A DNA stretch of 64,000 bases from Pseudoips prasinana (lineage: Eukaryota; Arthropoda; Insecta; Lepidoptera; Nolidae). The notes under the pieces are model-generated. The model searched no databases. It was not told where the DNA came from and saw only the letters and a program-made list of their open reading frames with translations. Below are positions 21,336 through 31,810 of this stretch, piece by piece. The stretch lies in contig OX621234.1 in NCBI GenBank assembly GCA_951640165.1, positions 30,632,549 through 30,696,548 of the forward strand, in the 5' to 3' direction. The first letter of the stretch is position 1; the number at the start of each line of letters is the position of its first letter. The position numbers were made by a program, and so were the translations under genes.

Positions 21336-21775
21336 AGAAAAATGTCCTAAGAAGATATTATTTTACAGTACATTTTGATTGATTCTTCCTACAAAGTCGG
21401 TGAAATTCAGTAAATATTATTATTATGCCAATTAACAAAAAAGTTAGACGCTTGATATTGAGTACCTACCTAAAGCAATTTTGGTTAAATAATCGATTTA
21501 AGAATTAGGTAATGAAATGGTATGGAACTTATATTAGAAAATATATTACCTAACAATCAAAAACCGCTAACTTTATTCAATAAAGGATCCTTTATTCTAT
21601 TAACAAAAAACCCCTACTTTCACATTCACCAAATTTAGAATCGCAACAAAAATAAAATAATAATATAAACACCAAGTGTGATATGTTTCTTGTTTAAATT
21701 GTAAAATCTCTATATATAATCTTTTGCGGTGTTTACCTTTAAGTAATTGTTACATTGTTATAAGTTTATTGATAA
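21336..21775. other. no gene recognised
   Basis: AT-rich, no structure seen. Confidence 0.4.
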
Positions 21776-22095
21776 CTAGCTGTGCCCCGCAGTTTTACCC
21801 GCATTGAATTTTATAAATGCTCACAGCTCCTCCCCCGTAGGTGATAGCGTGATAATATGTAGCCTATATGTTGACCCGACCTCTTAGTAATATTCATGCA
21901 AAATTGGAAGCAAATCCATGCTGTAATATATTTTTTTCATACAGACAAACAGATACAAAGACAAAAATTCTAAAAACTATATTTTTGGCTTCGATTTCGT
22001 TTGTAGTGCACGCCCAAAGTATCATTTTTAAAAAATATTCAATGTACAGTTTTGACTTTCCTACGATTTTATTATATGATGTAGGTATAGATGTG
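21776..22095 (-). mobile_element. Helitron-type element, long subfamily, copy 2
   Basis: Starts CTAGCTGTGCCCCGCAGTTTTACCCGCATTGAATTTTATAAAT and ends near TTTTGACTTTCCTACGATTTTATTATATG, nearly collinear with 44694-45012. The reverse complement gives a GC-rich hairpin then CTAG. Its far end abuts the first mariner-like left terminus at 22103. Confidence 0.75.
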
Positions 22096-22102
22096 TTTTA
22101 TA

Positions 22103-22246
22103 TTAGGTCTTTACCTATGAAATTGCCGTTCTGCATTGCCATTTTCAAAATAAAACAATTTGTTTGCGGTTTACTGTAGCGTAATCTGGAGAAAACAAAA
22201 CTTCGGAACAAGTCAATACAAGTATTTCTATACATAACACTTATAT
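22103..22246. repeat. extra mariner left end plus shared about 105-bp segment
   Basis: TTAGGTCTTTACCTATGAAA at 22103 is the same terminal sequence that starts the mariner at 22246, 143 bp later. The rest (22141 onward) is nearly identical to 10219-10325. So a mariner-like left end is followed by the repeated segment, and the intact mariner sits in the TA at the end of that segment. Confidence 0.8.
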
Positions 22247-23543
22247 TAGGTCTTTACCTATGAAATTGCCGTTCTGCAGTACTGGCCATTTCAAATCAAA
22301 ATAATTTTTGTTTGGCTAAGAATTCTAATTTCAAATTAATTTTATTTTAAAAACATGGATTCTTTTTTCCAAAAGTAGTCATTTCTTTATTGATTAGTGT
22401 TACATTTTCATCGCATTTCAATCTTTTTCGTCATCATGGATACGTTAAAAATTCGAGTAATTATGGAATATGAGTACCGTCGTGGCAGCAACGCGGCACA
22501 AGCGGCACGCAACATCAACGACGTTTACGGAGCTAACACTACAAACCAACGCACCACCTGTTATTGGTTTGCTCGCTTCCGTTCTGGAAATTTCGACCTG
22601 AAAAATGAACCTCGCGGTCGTCCGAAGACTTTGGTCGACAATGACGAATTAAAGGCGGTTGTGGAAGCTGATGATACACAATCTACGGCTGAATTAGCAG
22701 CAGCTTTCGACGTTAGCGTCAAAACAATATTGGTCCATTTGCGTCAAATTGGCAAGGTAAAAAAGCTTGACAAATGGGTGCCCCACGAACTCAATGATCG
22801 CCAGCGCGAAGTACGCGTCGAGACGTGCCTTGCACTGCTCAACAGACACACATGCATATAACCAATGAAGGAATTTTGAACCGCATTGTTACCTGCGATG
22901 AAAAATGGATTCTGTTTGATAACCGCAAGCGCTCAGCAAGTTGGTTGGATCCTGGTTCAGCACCTAAACAATGCCCTAAACGAAAACTTACCCCTAGAAA
23001 AGTGATGGTCACTGTTTGGTGGTCTAGCGCCGGTGTGATTCATCACAGCTTCTTACCAAACGGGGTGAGCATTACTGCAGATGTGTACTGTGAAGAACTG
23101 AGCACAATGATGGAGAAGCTGGCGCATCTCCAACCAGCATTGGTCAATCGCTCGTCTCCGCTGCTCCTGCACGACAACGCGCGACCTCATACTGCACAGC
23201 AGACGGTCTCCAAGTTGCAAGAACTGGGGTTGGAAGCTCTCCGTCATCCGCCCTACTCACCAGACCTTGCGCCTACAGACTACTACTTTTTCCAGAATTT
23301 GGATAACTTCTTGGCGGGAAAAAAATTCAATACCCGAGAGGCAGTACAAAATGCCTTTGAAGAATTTGTTGCCTCCCGTCCAGCTGATTTCTTTAAGAAG
23401 GGCATCAATAAACTGCCACTGCGATGGCAAAGATGCATTGATTGCATGGGTGATTACTTCGATTAATACAAATAAAAAAATTCATGAAAAAAATTCGTTT
23501 AAATTTTTTCATACAAAACGGCAATTTCATAGGTAAAGACCTA
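22247..23543 (+). mobile_element. mariner transposon, cecropia-like
   Basis: About 1.3 kb, the usual mariner size. The left end (T)TAGGTCTTTACCTATGAAAT and the right end ATTTCATAGGTAAAGACCTA are inverted repeats of at least 25 bp, continuing into TGCCGTT / AACGGCA. A TA lies at each boundary. The terminal sequence resembles that of cecropia-subfamily mariners from moths. The transposase frame inside is broken once. Confidence 0.9.
22436..23466 (+). pseudogene. mariner transposase, one frameshift
   Basis: It would cut and paste the element at TA sites. Part 1 (ATG at 22436 to 22861) carries the helix-turn-helix DNA-binding domain: GSNAAQAARNINDVYG, then WFARFRSGNFDLKNEPRGRP. Part 2 (in frame through 23466) has the catalytic domain: VTCDEKWILFDN (first Asp), VMVTVWWSSAGVIHHSFL, LLHDNARPHTAQQ (second Asp) and YSPDLAPTDYYFFQNL (third Asp). 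There are 34 residues between the last two Asp, i.e. the D34D of mariner. The frame changes near 22850, just after LLNRH; otherwise the length (about 340 residues in total) and motifs are complete. As it stands it cannot make full transposase. Confidence 0.9.
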
Positions 23544-24211
23544 TTATAAGAATTAATGTAAACAGTTGTTGGTGAACCTTATTTAATAAATAAATTTATT
23601 GAATAAAATCGGGAGTCTAGAACGGCTGAATGAATATTAGCGAAATAACTATATTGAAGAACCGTCTCTATAAAATGAGCTTGTTAGCGAGAAAAATCCC
23701 ATTACAATGCATCTTGGTGTAGTGGTTAGTGACCCTGAATCCCCACCCAGGGGCTCAACCGGCTAAGTCGCCGAACATCGATTTCTTAAATGACGTTCAA
23801 ATAAATAATGGTTAAAAATGACTTAATCAATAATTAAATCGGCTATTATATTATTAAACTCCCGATGTTTGCGTCGGGGGTTAAAATTCTGTCTCATGAT
23901 TCAGGAGGTAAAGTCAATAACTATAGCAATTCATGTTTTCATGTGGGTGGAATAGCACTTAAGAAAGTAAAGACCTCATCTTGGTTCAAGAATAAAAAAT
24001 ATACAAATCTATTGATAAATATTTTTACTGTTAAGGACACTATTTTCGTCATTTTTGACGACTTGACAGGATAGAATGAGTAGTTTTATAGCGTGCTTAA
24101 CCAGGACTTTAAAAAGAGTATAAGAAAGCCATAACTAGATAGAGTTGAACAAACAAAATAAATTCCTTAAAACAACAAAATACATTTATAGACTTAGTAC
24201 ATTATTTATAA
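23544..24211. other. no gene recognised; SINE scrap
   Basis: TTGGTGTAGTGGTTAGTGACCCTGAATCCCCACCC at about 23712 resembles the head of SINE-D. The rest is unassigned. Confidence 0.4.
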
Positions 24212-24352
24212 GTACAGACGCCAGCACATCCAACTACCCCTTTCTTTCAAATTTCTTTTATAGATTTTCAACTTTATCACAACAACATAAGGTTCACTTT
24301 CGATTGCGGAAATTTGACTGATTGGGGAAGCATGATGTGCTGGCGTCTGTAC
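24212..24352 (+). mobile_element. GTACAGACGCCAGCACATC MITE, copy 3
   Basis: Both ends intact: GTACAGACGCCAGCACATCC and CATGATGTGCTGGCGTCTGTAC. The core runs ATAGATTTTCAACTTTATCA then AAGGTTCACTTTCGATTG. Confidence 0.9.
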
Positions 24353-25344
24353 AAGAAAATCCGAAATTAATTTTTTATAGCAAATTGTAGCCTTGTAATA
24401 CTTTACTTTTTATGTATTTAAACTCATTAAAAGATGATTGGATATTTTAAATTTCTAATGTTTTTCGCTGCAATATATGTATGTATATTGTAGCCTTAAA
24501 CATTACAATACTTGGTTGTTTCAAAGCAAATAGCCGCGCAACCCTTTAGTTTTAAGAAAAATCTAAATTTAATATTCCAAAATAAGCTGTTAAAATGGAA
24601 GTTTGCATTTTATGTTGCATGTTAATTCATGTTGCCAATTTTAGTACATAAAAGAAATTGTGTTTTGCTCTCATTCAGGACCACAGAAGGAGCAGACTGA
24701 CACTCAATTTCACTATGTGTAGTCAGTATCGTAATTACGTTACATATAAGTTTAAGTTATATGATTTCACGCGGAAGCTGTCGCGGACACGTTAATAATA
24801 ATAATATATAGCTGAAACTTTGATAATAACTTAATACAAGGTAGCTAAATATAATTGCTATTATAAAATATTTTTGAAGTTACACTTCTTTTGGCGCGAT
24901 GGAGAAAAATGATGAGAGTGAATTTTAACGATGCGCGCGCACACCGACACCAAAAAATTTGACAGCATGAAGTTAGTTCTAGGTGGTATATATATGTATA
25001 TATATAAATATATATATATCCTAACTCAGATTAGCCAGTATCCATATTTAGTAGATAATGAAAATGTTAACCTATTATTTGTATTCCAGAACGTTTTCTA
25101 ATAAACAGTCCAATAGTACTAAGTTTTATTTTCGCTCTGTGTATGTAAACGTATGCATTGACTCAGAATCGGACAGTACTTTTAATATAATAAAACTTCA
25201 ATAAACAATACGCATGACAATTTTGAAAAAGAATATACTAGTATTTTAACTTAAAAGTTTAGAGCGCAAGATCCAAGTTTTTTTGCGAATACTGTAGTGA
25301 TAGAAAACTCATTTTGTTTCAAAGTGTTCCACAAAAGAGCCGGC
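24353..25344. other. no gene recognised
   Basis: Unassigned; contains an AT microsatellite at 24990-25019 and a short GC-rich patch at about 24932-24950. Confidence 0.4.
24990..25019. repeat. (TA)n microsatellite
   Basis: Alternating TATATA tracts broken by single G or A residues. Confidence 0.9.
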
Positions 25345-25475
25345 TCTAATTAATCAAGATCAAAGGCGTCGCGATTAATTGAGCAATCATCGGAGGAAGA
25401 AGCGAGCGATCTCATGCGTCGCGGCGCCCGCGCGTCACCGCGCGCAATTTGTAGCCACACGTGCGTTTTGCTCTT
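25345..25475. promoter_or_regulatory. possible regulatory patch: TCF-type site between homeodomain cores, then GC-rich block
   Basis: CTAATTAATC, then AGATCAAAGG (25357-25366, an exact TCF/Pangolin consensus), then GATTAATTGA, all within about 40 bp. A GC-rich block follows (CGTCGCGGCGCCCGCGCGTCACCGCGCGC). Such clustering is typical of developmental enhancers or promoters but short motifs arise by chance. No adjacent gene supports it. Confidence 0.25.
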
Positions 25476-25689
25476 GTTCCTACCAGTCACCGAATCATAC
25501 TTTGTCCAAAAAGTACCTACCTTATATATATGGTAAATTCAAAGACTTTGCTACAAGGAAACAAAATAAATCTCAAAAAAGTTTATTAATATTTTTTTTA
25601 ATTATAAGATAGGCTGACTGGTTAGTATAACAAGATATGAGGTAGCTAGTTACTTTAACCGAGCCGTAAATGGTCGTAGAGGTAAAAAG

Positions 25690-25785
25690 GAAACGGGCAT
25701 GCGGTCAGTTTAAAGAGGTGTGACTAAAGTGGTATAAACATGAGCGTCTCTGTGCTTCGAAGGGCACGTTAAGCTGTCTATATGC
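25690..25785 (+). mobile_element. 5S-rRNA-like SINE, copy 3, partial
   Basis: CATGCGGTCAGTTTAAAGAGGTGTGACTAAAGTGGTATAAAC and GAGCGTCTCTGTGCTTCGAAGGGCACGTTAAGCTGTC match the head and first body blocks of the family. The body after GCTGTC is lost. Confidence 0.55.
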
Positions 25786-26266
25786 AAAATATGAGGAACC
25801 AAGTTAAAGTGAGGATGTGCTATATATATAGAGGAATGAGATGCCAATAACCCTTAGATTCACAGAATTAATCTCTGGAGCGGAGGCTGGTAAAAGGATA
25901 GGGAATGGTTGGAACTTGGTTATCCAGAAAATTATGGCATCTAATGCCCTGTTTTTTAACCTGCTGTGCAAATATGCAGTTATTAAACCGGGTTAGATAT
26001 TCGCGAAAGTAGATTTGGCGAATATCCGTGCAGCAGATGGGTCTGCTTTCTATCTGGACTCTACAGGTAAGTGACCTAAAGAGGTTTTCGGTATCTGTGT
26101 TGGTGACAAGAATCTTTGTTGCATACTTAGATGCATTTATATTTGTTAACGGAGACTTCGTTGCCCTTGAAGGCACGGGCCTCGTTTCTGCCATTTTATC
26201 ACCAGATTTTCGGTATGGAAACCGACCTGTAATCGAAAGTGATACCACTAGACTATAGACGACGAG
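25786..26266. other. no gene recognised
   Basis: Unassigned. The open frames on both strands at 25868-26258 overlap and neither shows a motif. Confidence 0.4.
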
Positions 26267-26500
26267 GGCGGGTTGGCGTGGTTGATAAATACTTGCCTTT
26301 CACGCCGCAGGTCACGGGTTCGACTTCCAACCAGGACAGATATTTGTGTGCATGGATATATCTGTTAGTCCCGAGTCTATATACGTACGTATGTATTTAC
26401 AAAAGACATCTAGGTAGTATGTCAGTTGGTTTCCATAGTACAAGCTCTGCTTAGTTTGGGATCAAATGACCGTGTGTAAATAATGTCCCACGATATTATT
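26267..26500 (+). mobile_element. SINE-A copy
   Basis: GGGTTGGCGTGGTTGATAAATACTTG head, B box GGTCACGGGTTCGACTTCC, body and CCGTGTGTAAATAATGTCCCA tail. Confidence 0.85.
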
Positions 26501-26527
26501 AAAATCATCGCTCTTCATTAATGTATA

Positions 26528-26780
26528 CCTCACCATCATCATGTCAGCCAAAGTACTTCCCCTGCTGGTCAAAAACCTTCCAAAAGAATGGGGGAATATG
26601 CCATAATCGCCACGCTTGGCAGACGGGTTGGCGATCGCAGTTTGATGGTATAGTTACATAGTTCACAGAAAAGCACTGCTGCCCATTCTCTGGAGCGTAT
26701 TCTCTCGGTCGATTTCTACGACCCCCACGGGATTATATGAAGTGATGATATTCTATGCCGTCACCACACAGCCTACCAGT
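26528..26780 (-). repeat. RTE-type LINE debris
   Basis: The reverse complement holds GACCAGCAGGGGAAGTACTTTGGCTGACATGATGATGG, a diverged RTE 3' end with a (GAT)n-like tail, preceded by CGATCGCCAACCCGTCTGCCAAGCGTGGCGATTATGGCATA. The latter block is shared with 30105-30235. Confidence 0.5.
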
Positions 26781-27984
26781 TATATAAAATTCTAGTTGGT
26801 ACACAGGTGGCAGCTTTACGGGATTACCGGGAATTATTTTAATTGCTCACTAATATAAACGCGCACATCCGTTGCAGGTGCTAATTCGCGATAAAACTCT
26901 TTGAAGCGTATCCATTATATTATGTGTGTTGTCATCAGCTCGTGACAATTCGCGACTAACGTTTGATCAAGCAGCCCGCCAGATGATAAATTGATGCCCG
27001 GCCATGACGTCCAGCTAGGAATCGATCCCCAGTTTCCTCCAACCATTATTTATGCGTTAAGTTTGGCAGATGGTGAGATACATATCCGTTGAAAATAAAA
27101 AACAATTTTAACGTCTACACGTTGTAATAAAGACTTAAGGAATTTTGAAATTATGTAGGTGCAAGCTTTATTAGCAAGGTTCCTCTAAAACGCGACGAAA
27201 CTAATTATGACTTACACCGTCATCTACTACCTATTTAAAAAAATAACTAAATCTGTTTTATAAAGACTTATTTGAATAAAATTGACATGAGACTATGGAG
27301 AACGAAGAGATTGCGTGACGTACTTTGTGTAGGCTAAGGAGTTCTACGGAAAACGGTTAAACGGATGCTACAAATGCTATGCTTATTATACCCCTCACCA
27401 TATAACACAATACATTGAAATATTCACATGGCGTAGAACGTATACGGAGATGTCTCTCTTATAGATAAAACGTTAGTCACGCGCAAGCTTTTCAATTCAT
27501 GCCTTTATTGATAACAGATTGAATTGAAGTTCATTACAAAAAGCCACGCGTAAAATATGCTGATCCGCAGACAGTATCAAATCGAAACCGCATCGAAAAT
27601 AGAGTGAAAGGGGTGGCGTGTCGCGGTGTGATAACGCGGCGCCGCCGCCGGCGGTGCGGGAGCCCGCAGAACAAGCGAGCCCCACAATAACCAGAACAAT
27701 TCATCCAAAAATGAACAAAGCGCACTAAGCCGCGCTTTGTTCGCAACCCACGCGCCACCTACCCACATTGTGCACATCATAACTTTTATCTTAATTGCAA
27801 CCTGTATGTAGAATTAAAATCTAAATCAAATTACTGTCTTTTATCACGTGTTTTTTTTTCAATAGCGCGCATTTTTTGTTATGTCAGTGCGGCGTGGGTG
27901 AAATTAAGACACATGTAAATATAAAGACTCAAGGTCACCCCAAAAATCTCTGAGTAAAGCTCTCTCGATTATGTTCGGAGTATC
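26781..27984. other. no gene recognised; GC-rich island inside
   Basis: Mostly AT-rich and unassigned. A GC-rich, CpG-rich island at 27600-27760 is listed separately. Confidence 0.4.
27600..27760. other. GC-rich, CpG-rich island
   Basis: GCGGCGCCGCCGCCGGCGGTGCGGGAGCCCGCAG with many CpGs, in AT-rich surroundings. Open frames on the minus strand overlap it in three registers, which is what GC-rich DNA gives by chance. It could be a promoter, a first exon or unmethylated single-copy DNA; nothing here decides. Confidence 0.35.
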
Positions 27985-28220
27985 TCTGCGAGATCGAATC
28001 AGAAAATGTTGAAATCCGCAGTCGAACCACAGGACCCGACATAGCCCGGAAAATTGCACAAACTGAAGTGGCATTGGGTGCAGCACATGTCTCGTAGAAC
28101 TAACGGCTATTGGGGCAGAAAGATTCTGGAGTCGTGACCACAAGCTGGAAGCCCCTGGCAGCTCAAGACCGGCCATTCTAGAGATTCTTGTTGGGGAAGC
28201 CTTCGTCCAGTCGTGCACGT
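27985..28220 (+). pseudogene. RTE-like LINE ORF2 C-terminal remnant
   Basis: Reading over frameshifts: EIRSRTTGPDIARKIAQT (about 28010-28060), then WHWVQHMSRRTNGYWGRKIL (about 28069-28128), then ESRPQAGS. This matches the order IRxRTxVxDIAxxxAKLKWxWAGHxARRxDGRWxxKxLEWRPRTG found at the C-terminus of RTE-like LINEs. At least one frame change separates the first and second blocks and the GRPPTRW motif is lost, so it is dead. Confidence 0.65.
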
Positions 28221-28317
28221 CTTTCGCCTAATATTATAATGATGAAATATATTCTCATTTTTTTGTTATTGCACAATGCACACACGCCTAAAGAAACTGT
28301 TGTTAACACAGTGGTCT

Positions 28318-28395
28318 GTGTAGTGGAAGAATCGAACCCGGGGGTCCCACGCATACACGGAGGTTAATCCGAACGACCAACCTCTTGACTACGTA
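28318..28395 (-). repeat. tRNA-like SINE fragment
   Basis: The reverse complement gives AGTCAAGAGGTTGGTCG (A-box like) and CCCCCGGGTTCGATTCTTCC (B box). No acceptor stem closes, so it is not a tRNA gene. Confidence 0.45.
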
Positions 28396-29072
28396 GATCA
28401 ACAATATTTTAGTACAATGAAGAAATAAAAGAAAGAAGTGGCAATACGTAAATATAAACTATTATACTTCCCTATTTAATTAAAGTGTAATTAGTTCATT
28501 ATGCTATCACTAAATTGGAATTCGGAGTGGAACCATCATGAGTGTTAACTTGAGCAGCTGATAGTTAATCAGTCGAAGCAGGTCCCTGGACTTTATTTAA
28601 CGTGAGCCTAAGCTCCTACGACATATTTTGTCGACAGGCTTAAGTCATTGGATCCTATTCTTCCTTTCGCAAACTATTACCAAAAATTAAATTATCTTTG
28701 ATAAAGGTCTGTGTTTACTCAGCAAATGACATGAATGGACGCCAGAGGAAATCATTAAGACATATTGCAATATAAAAACTCTGCACGTTGTGAGGCGATG
28801 GGAATTGCTGTAGGACTTTCGACTCTTAATTGTTAGAAATAAAGGCTTTAAAAGCTTATTCATCTTAGCGAGGTACAAAAAACAGGGTCCGGACCACTCC
28901 GGACGGGCAGCATGAATGGTGTCAACATGACAAGCCAGTTTTTTGCTAAGTTTATGATAGACCCAGTGGCGGGTCGGTTATTTTGCCGAGTTTAGTTTCA
29001 CAACAGCTCATCATAATACTTATTAAATTTAATAGATCGATAACTAGTTAGCCTACACAGTGCGCTTTAACC
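28396..29072. other. no gene recognised
   Basis: Unassigned DNA. Confidence 0.4.
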
Positions 29073-29120
29073 ATCCATTTTAGGTGATTTTATTAGGGAA
29101 TAAAATCACCTAAAATGGAT
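29073..29120. repeat. perfect hairpin, 22-bp arms, 4-nt loop
   Basis: Arms 29073-29094 and 29099-29120 are exact complements, containing CCATTTTAGGTGATTTTATT; loop AGGG. Confidence 0.95.
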
Positions 29121-29258
29121 GCCTAATGGTCTCCAAGCACTAAGGAAAGTAATTAGAATTAGCAAGAAAAGTAATTAGTACCTAGTAAAAAATATATTTT
29201 AGCCGATGTAATTTTTACAGAAATCAACAATCTACATGGGCAAAAATTACTTAATTTA

Positions 29259-29405
29259 TCCTACTAATATTACACATGCAAAAGTTTGTGAGTATGTGAT
29301 GTATGGGTGTTTATAACTCTTTCAATCTAAATGCTTTGTACTAATTTAGGTTATATATCCAAATACGGTAAAATTTAAAGCGGGTGAAACCGCGGGGTAC
29401 AATTA
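29259..29405 (+). mobile_element. Helitron-type element, complete short copy
   Basis: Begins TCCTACTAATATTACACATG and ends GCGGGTGAAACCGCGGGGTACAATTAG, with the GCGGGT..ACCGC hairpin close to the end. The flanks are A on the left and T on the right, the A^T insertion expected for Helitrons, with no target duplication. At 147 bp it is a nonautonomous derivative. The final CTAG is TTAG here. Confidence 0.75.
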
Positions 29406-29824
29406 GTAAATTATACATCTACTTACTTTAAAAATATTAAGACACTGATGACTTTGACAGATGGTTGGTCCCATTCTCCTGAATGTAATATCCTATTAGA
29501 ATGACAAAATAAAAAATAGTGCTAATCCTAGCTTTCTCTTATTCTTAAATTAGATAAAATTGATTGATTGGGTTTTTTTTTACAACAACAGATAAGACGG
29601 GTGATATAAGTTTGAAGCTTATATCTTTGTGTCTGTATGTCTATGGATCTTTGCTTCGAAACGTGGTCCATTTCAATCTGGCTAATAGTATAGTTAGTTT
29701 AGTTTTATTGAGTTGGTTATTTGCAATGTCTCATGGTAATCCATTCATCTAATTAAAAAATCGTGAGGAATCCTCTCTTGCGGGTTCTGTAGTCTTACTT
29801 ACTGGACCGCTGGACTTGTTAATA
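29406..29824. other. no gene recognised
   Basis: Unassigned; the short open frame at 29564-29752 shows no motif. Confidence 0.4.
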
Positions 29825-29950
29825 TAAGTGGAAGACAAACGAGCATGTTGGTTACCTGATGGAGAGTGATCACAGCCGCCCATGTACGCTTTCACCGCAA
29901 GAGGAGTCGCAGGTGCATCGCTGGAATTTGAAGAAGATGGCAAACAAGTG
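29825..29950 (+). repeat. GACAAACGAGCA / GTGATCACCGCCGCCCATG repeat
   Basis: AAGACAAACGAGCATGTTGG, ACCTGATGGAGAGTGATCAC, AGCCGCCCATGTACGCT and GGAGTCGCAGGTGCATCGCTG give the forward version of 21176-21335. Confidence 0.65.
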
Positions 29951-30011
29951 TTGCTTTCCCCACCCTGGTCAGTCTGGTGACCTTACACGCAGGAACAGAA
30001 TATTAATGATT

Positions 30012-30235
30012 GACTTGTTGGCCTATTAGTTAGAGGTCGTGGGTCCGATCCCCGTCCTGGACCAATATTTGTGTGGTCAGAAAACGGTACTTAAAGACCA
30101 TCAAACTGCAATTGCCAATTCGTCTGCCAAGCGTGACTATAATGGCCAGACTCCCCCAAGAATCATCTTGAGGAGATATGCCTTAATCGCCACGCTTGGC
30201 AGACGGGTTGTCATAGTACGCAGAAAGATAGATAT
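30012..30235 (+). repeat. tRNA-like SINE head joined to an inverted-repeat segment
   Basis: 30012-30078 carries GACTTGTTGGCCTATTAGTTAG and B box GGTCGTGGGTCCGATCCCCG, then AATATTTGTGTGGTC. After it, CGTCTGCCAAGCGTG (about 30121) and CACGCTTGGCAGACG (about 30193) form an inverted repeat of 15 bp around about 55 bp. The second arm context (AATCGCCACGCTTGGCAGACGGGTT) is shared with 26605-26632. Confidence 0.5.
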
Positions 30236-30269
30236 ATTCTGATATTCGATTATATACCTAATATAGTAG

Positions 30270-30406
30270 GTACAGACGCCAGCACATTAAACTACCCCAA
30301 TCTGTCTTTCTCCAATTGAAAGTGAACCTTAAGATTTGTGATAAAGGTTAAAATCTATAAAAGTAATTTGAAAGGTTGGGGTAGCTGGATGGGCTGGCGT
30401 CTGTAC
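30270..30406 (-). mobile_element. GTACAGACGCCAGCACATC MITE, copy 4
   Basis: GTACAGACGCCAGCACATTAAACTACCCC at the left; GGGGTAGCTGGATGGGCTGGCGTCTGTAC at the right. Core GAAAGTGAACCTTAAG ... AAAATCTATAAAAGTAATTTG, the same orientation as copy 1. Confidence 0.9.
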
Positions 30407-31616
30407 ATACTTGTTCATTATTACTGGCCACGATTCTATACAATGCCAACAAAAATAAATTTAATATAATTGCATTTCTGTATAACACTGTTTTTCTTTT
30501 TATAAAAACGACAGGGCTGTTTTAAATGTTAGGGGAAATTAGGCAACACGCTGCAATTTGGCGACCAAATGTGGTCACCGGACCAACAGTTATGGTCGTT
30601 CGAGAGTTCTATGTATGCCGTTCGTTTCATACGAGCTGTTTATGAGACAGATGTAATGACTAAATTAGTTTAGTGGTGAATAAGACGGAATCGCCAGCAT
30701 TATATTCATTAATGACAGTACCGCTAATAGCTTGTCATTTTATCTGTCATAAAACTAATTTGCTGTAACCTGAACCCCGTCTCCAAACATGTCTTATTTT
30801 GATTGATCCCAAGTTTATGTTCACAAAAAAGAGCGATCTTAAATACGTTAGCAAAAAACTATTAACTACAATATTCAACTACAAAAAAGATAAAAATAGG
30901 AGCTTACAGCCCAAACGTTCTTTTGGGACCACCTGTAACGCAACTGAAATGGCAACGTCATTGTTAACAAATTGAATTAAATCGCATGCGAAAAATGTTA
31001 CGTTTCAAATTTGTAAATAGAACGTGTTAGCGCAAAAAGTAGAATACTATACTATAGTGCAGTTATGTGATGCGGTGTAGCACTTCTGCTTATTGTAAAA
31101 AGGTTGAAAGTCGAGTAAGTTTACACATTTAAGTGAATATATCTATGGTTATTGATGTATTGTCAGTTTTTTGCGGATTATAGGTATTTCTGTATTGTGT
31201 ACCCGGGGCGCGGTGGCGCGCGAGGTGGATTATTCGCCACATTACCCCGCGGGTGCAGATTCTATTCTCAATGCGGGTATCATCCCGACCCGAAAATTGT
31301 TGCGCATTTGTATTATTGATTGAATGCTAGAAAAATGGGCTTTTTATTGAGTAGGTTTTTATAGTGAAGTAATGGACTTATTGTTCAAGAAAACATTTAA
31401 TTAAGTAATGTAAGTTAGTTATTTATGGAAAAGTGGCATCACAATGGCAAAATTATGCATCATAATGGAATTTAATGAATATCTAAAGTATGATTCATCA
31501 AACTAAAAATAAATAGTTAAAGGGAAGATTCCATAACATAAATCGTATGGGAAAGCTGCACAACAACGCAAGAAACTTAAAAATTTATCGAACAACCTGT
31601 AACTAAACCTTGGTTA
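30407..31616. other. no gene recognised
   Basis: 1.2 kb unassigned. Around 31200-31270 a GC-rich patch (CCCGGGGCGCGGTGGCGCGCGAGG) with CGCGGGTGCAGATTCTATTC may be a degraded tRNA-like SINE. AGTTTAGTGGTGAATAAGACGGAATCGCCAGCATT near 30666 resembles sequence near 63060. Confidence 0.4.
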
Positions 31617-31810
31617 TCGGTCCGTCTGTCTGTCAGCGGGCTGAATCTCATAAACTGTTGTAATAAGTAGACAGTTCAAGTTTTCACACTGTGCATTCCT
31701 ATTGTCATAATTTCTATTTAAAATAAAATATTATATAATAAATTGCTATAGTCTCTCAATGGCACGGAACCCTTCGAGCGCGAGTAGGTATGACTCGCGT
31801 TTTACATTTT
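31617..31810 (-). repeat. lepidopteran interspersed repeat (CCGGCCAAGTGCGAGTC type), inverted partial copy
   Basis: CGGTCCGTCTGTCTGTCAGC at the left and GGCACGGAACCCTTCGAGCGCGAG...GACTCGCGTTTTACATTTTTTT at the right are the complements of the end and start of the family, with the middle deleted. Confidence 0.65.

Noticed and set aside
24990..25019. TA-rich tract as an origin or a promoter TATA cluster
   Set aside because: Looks like an ordinary microsatellite; no associated gene.
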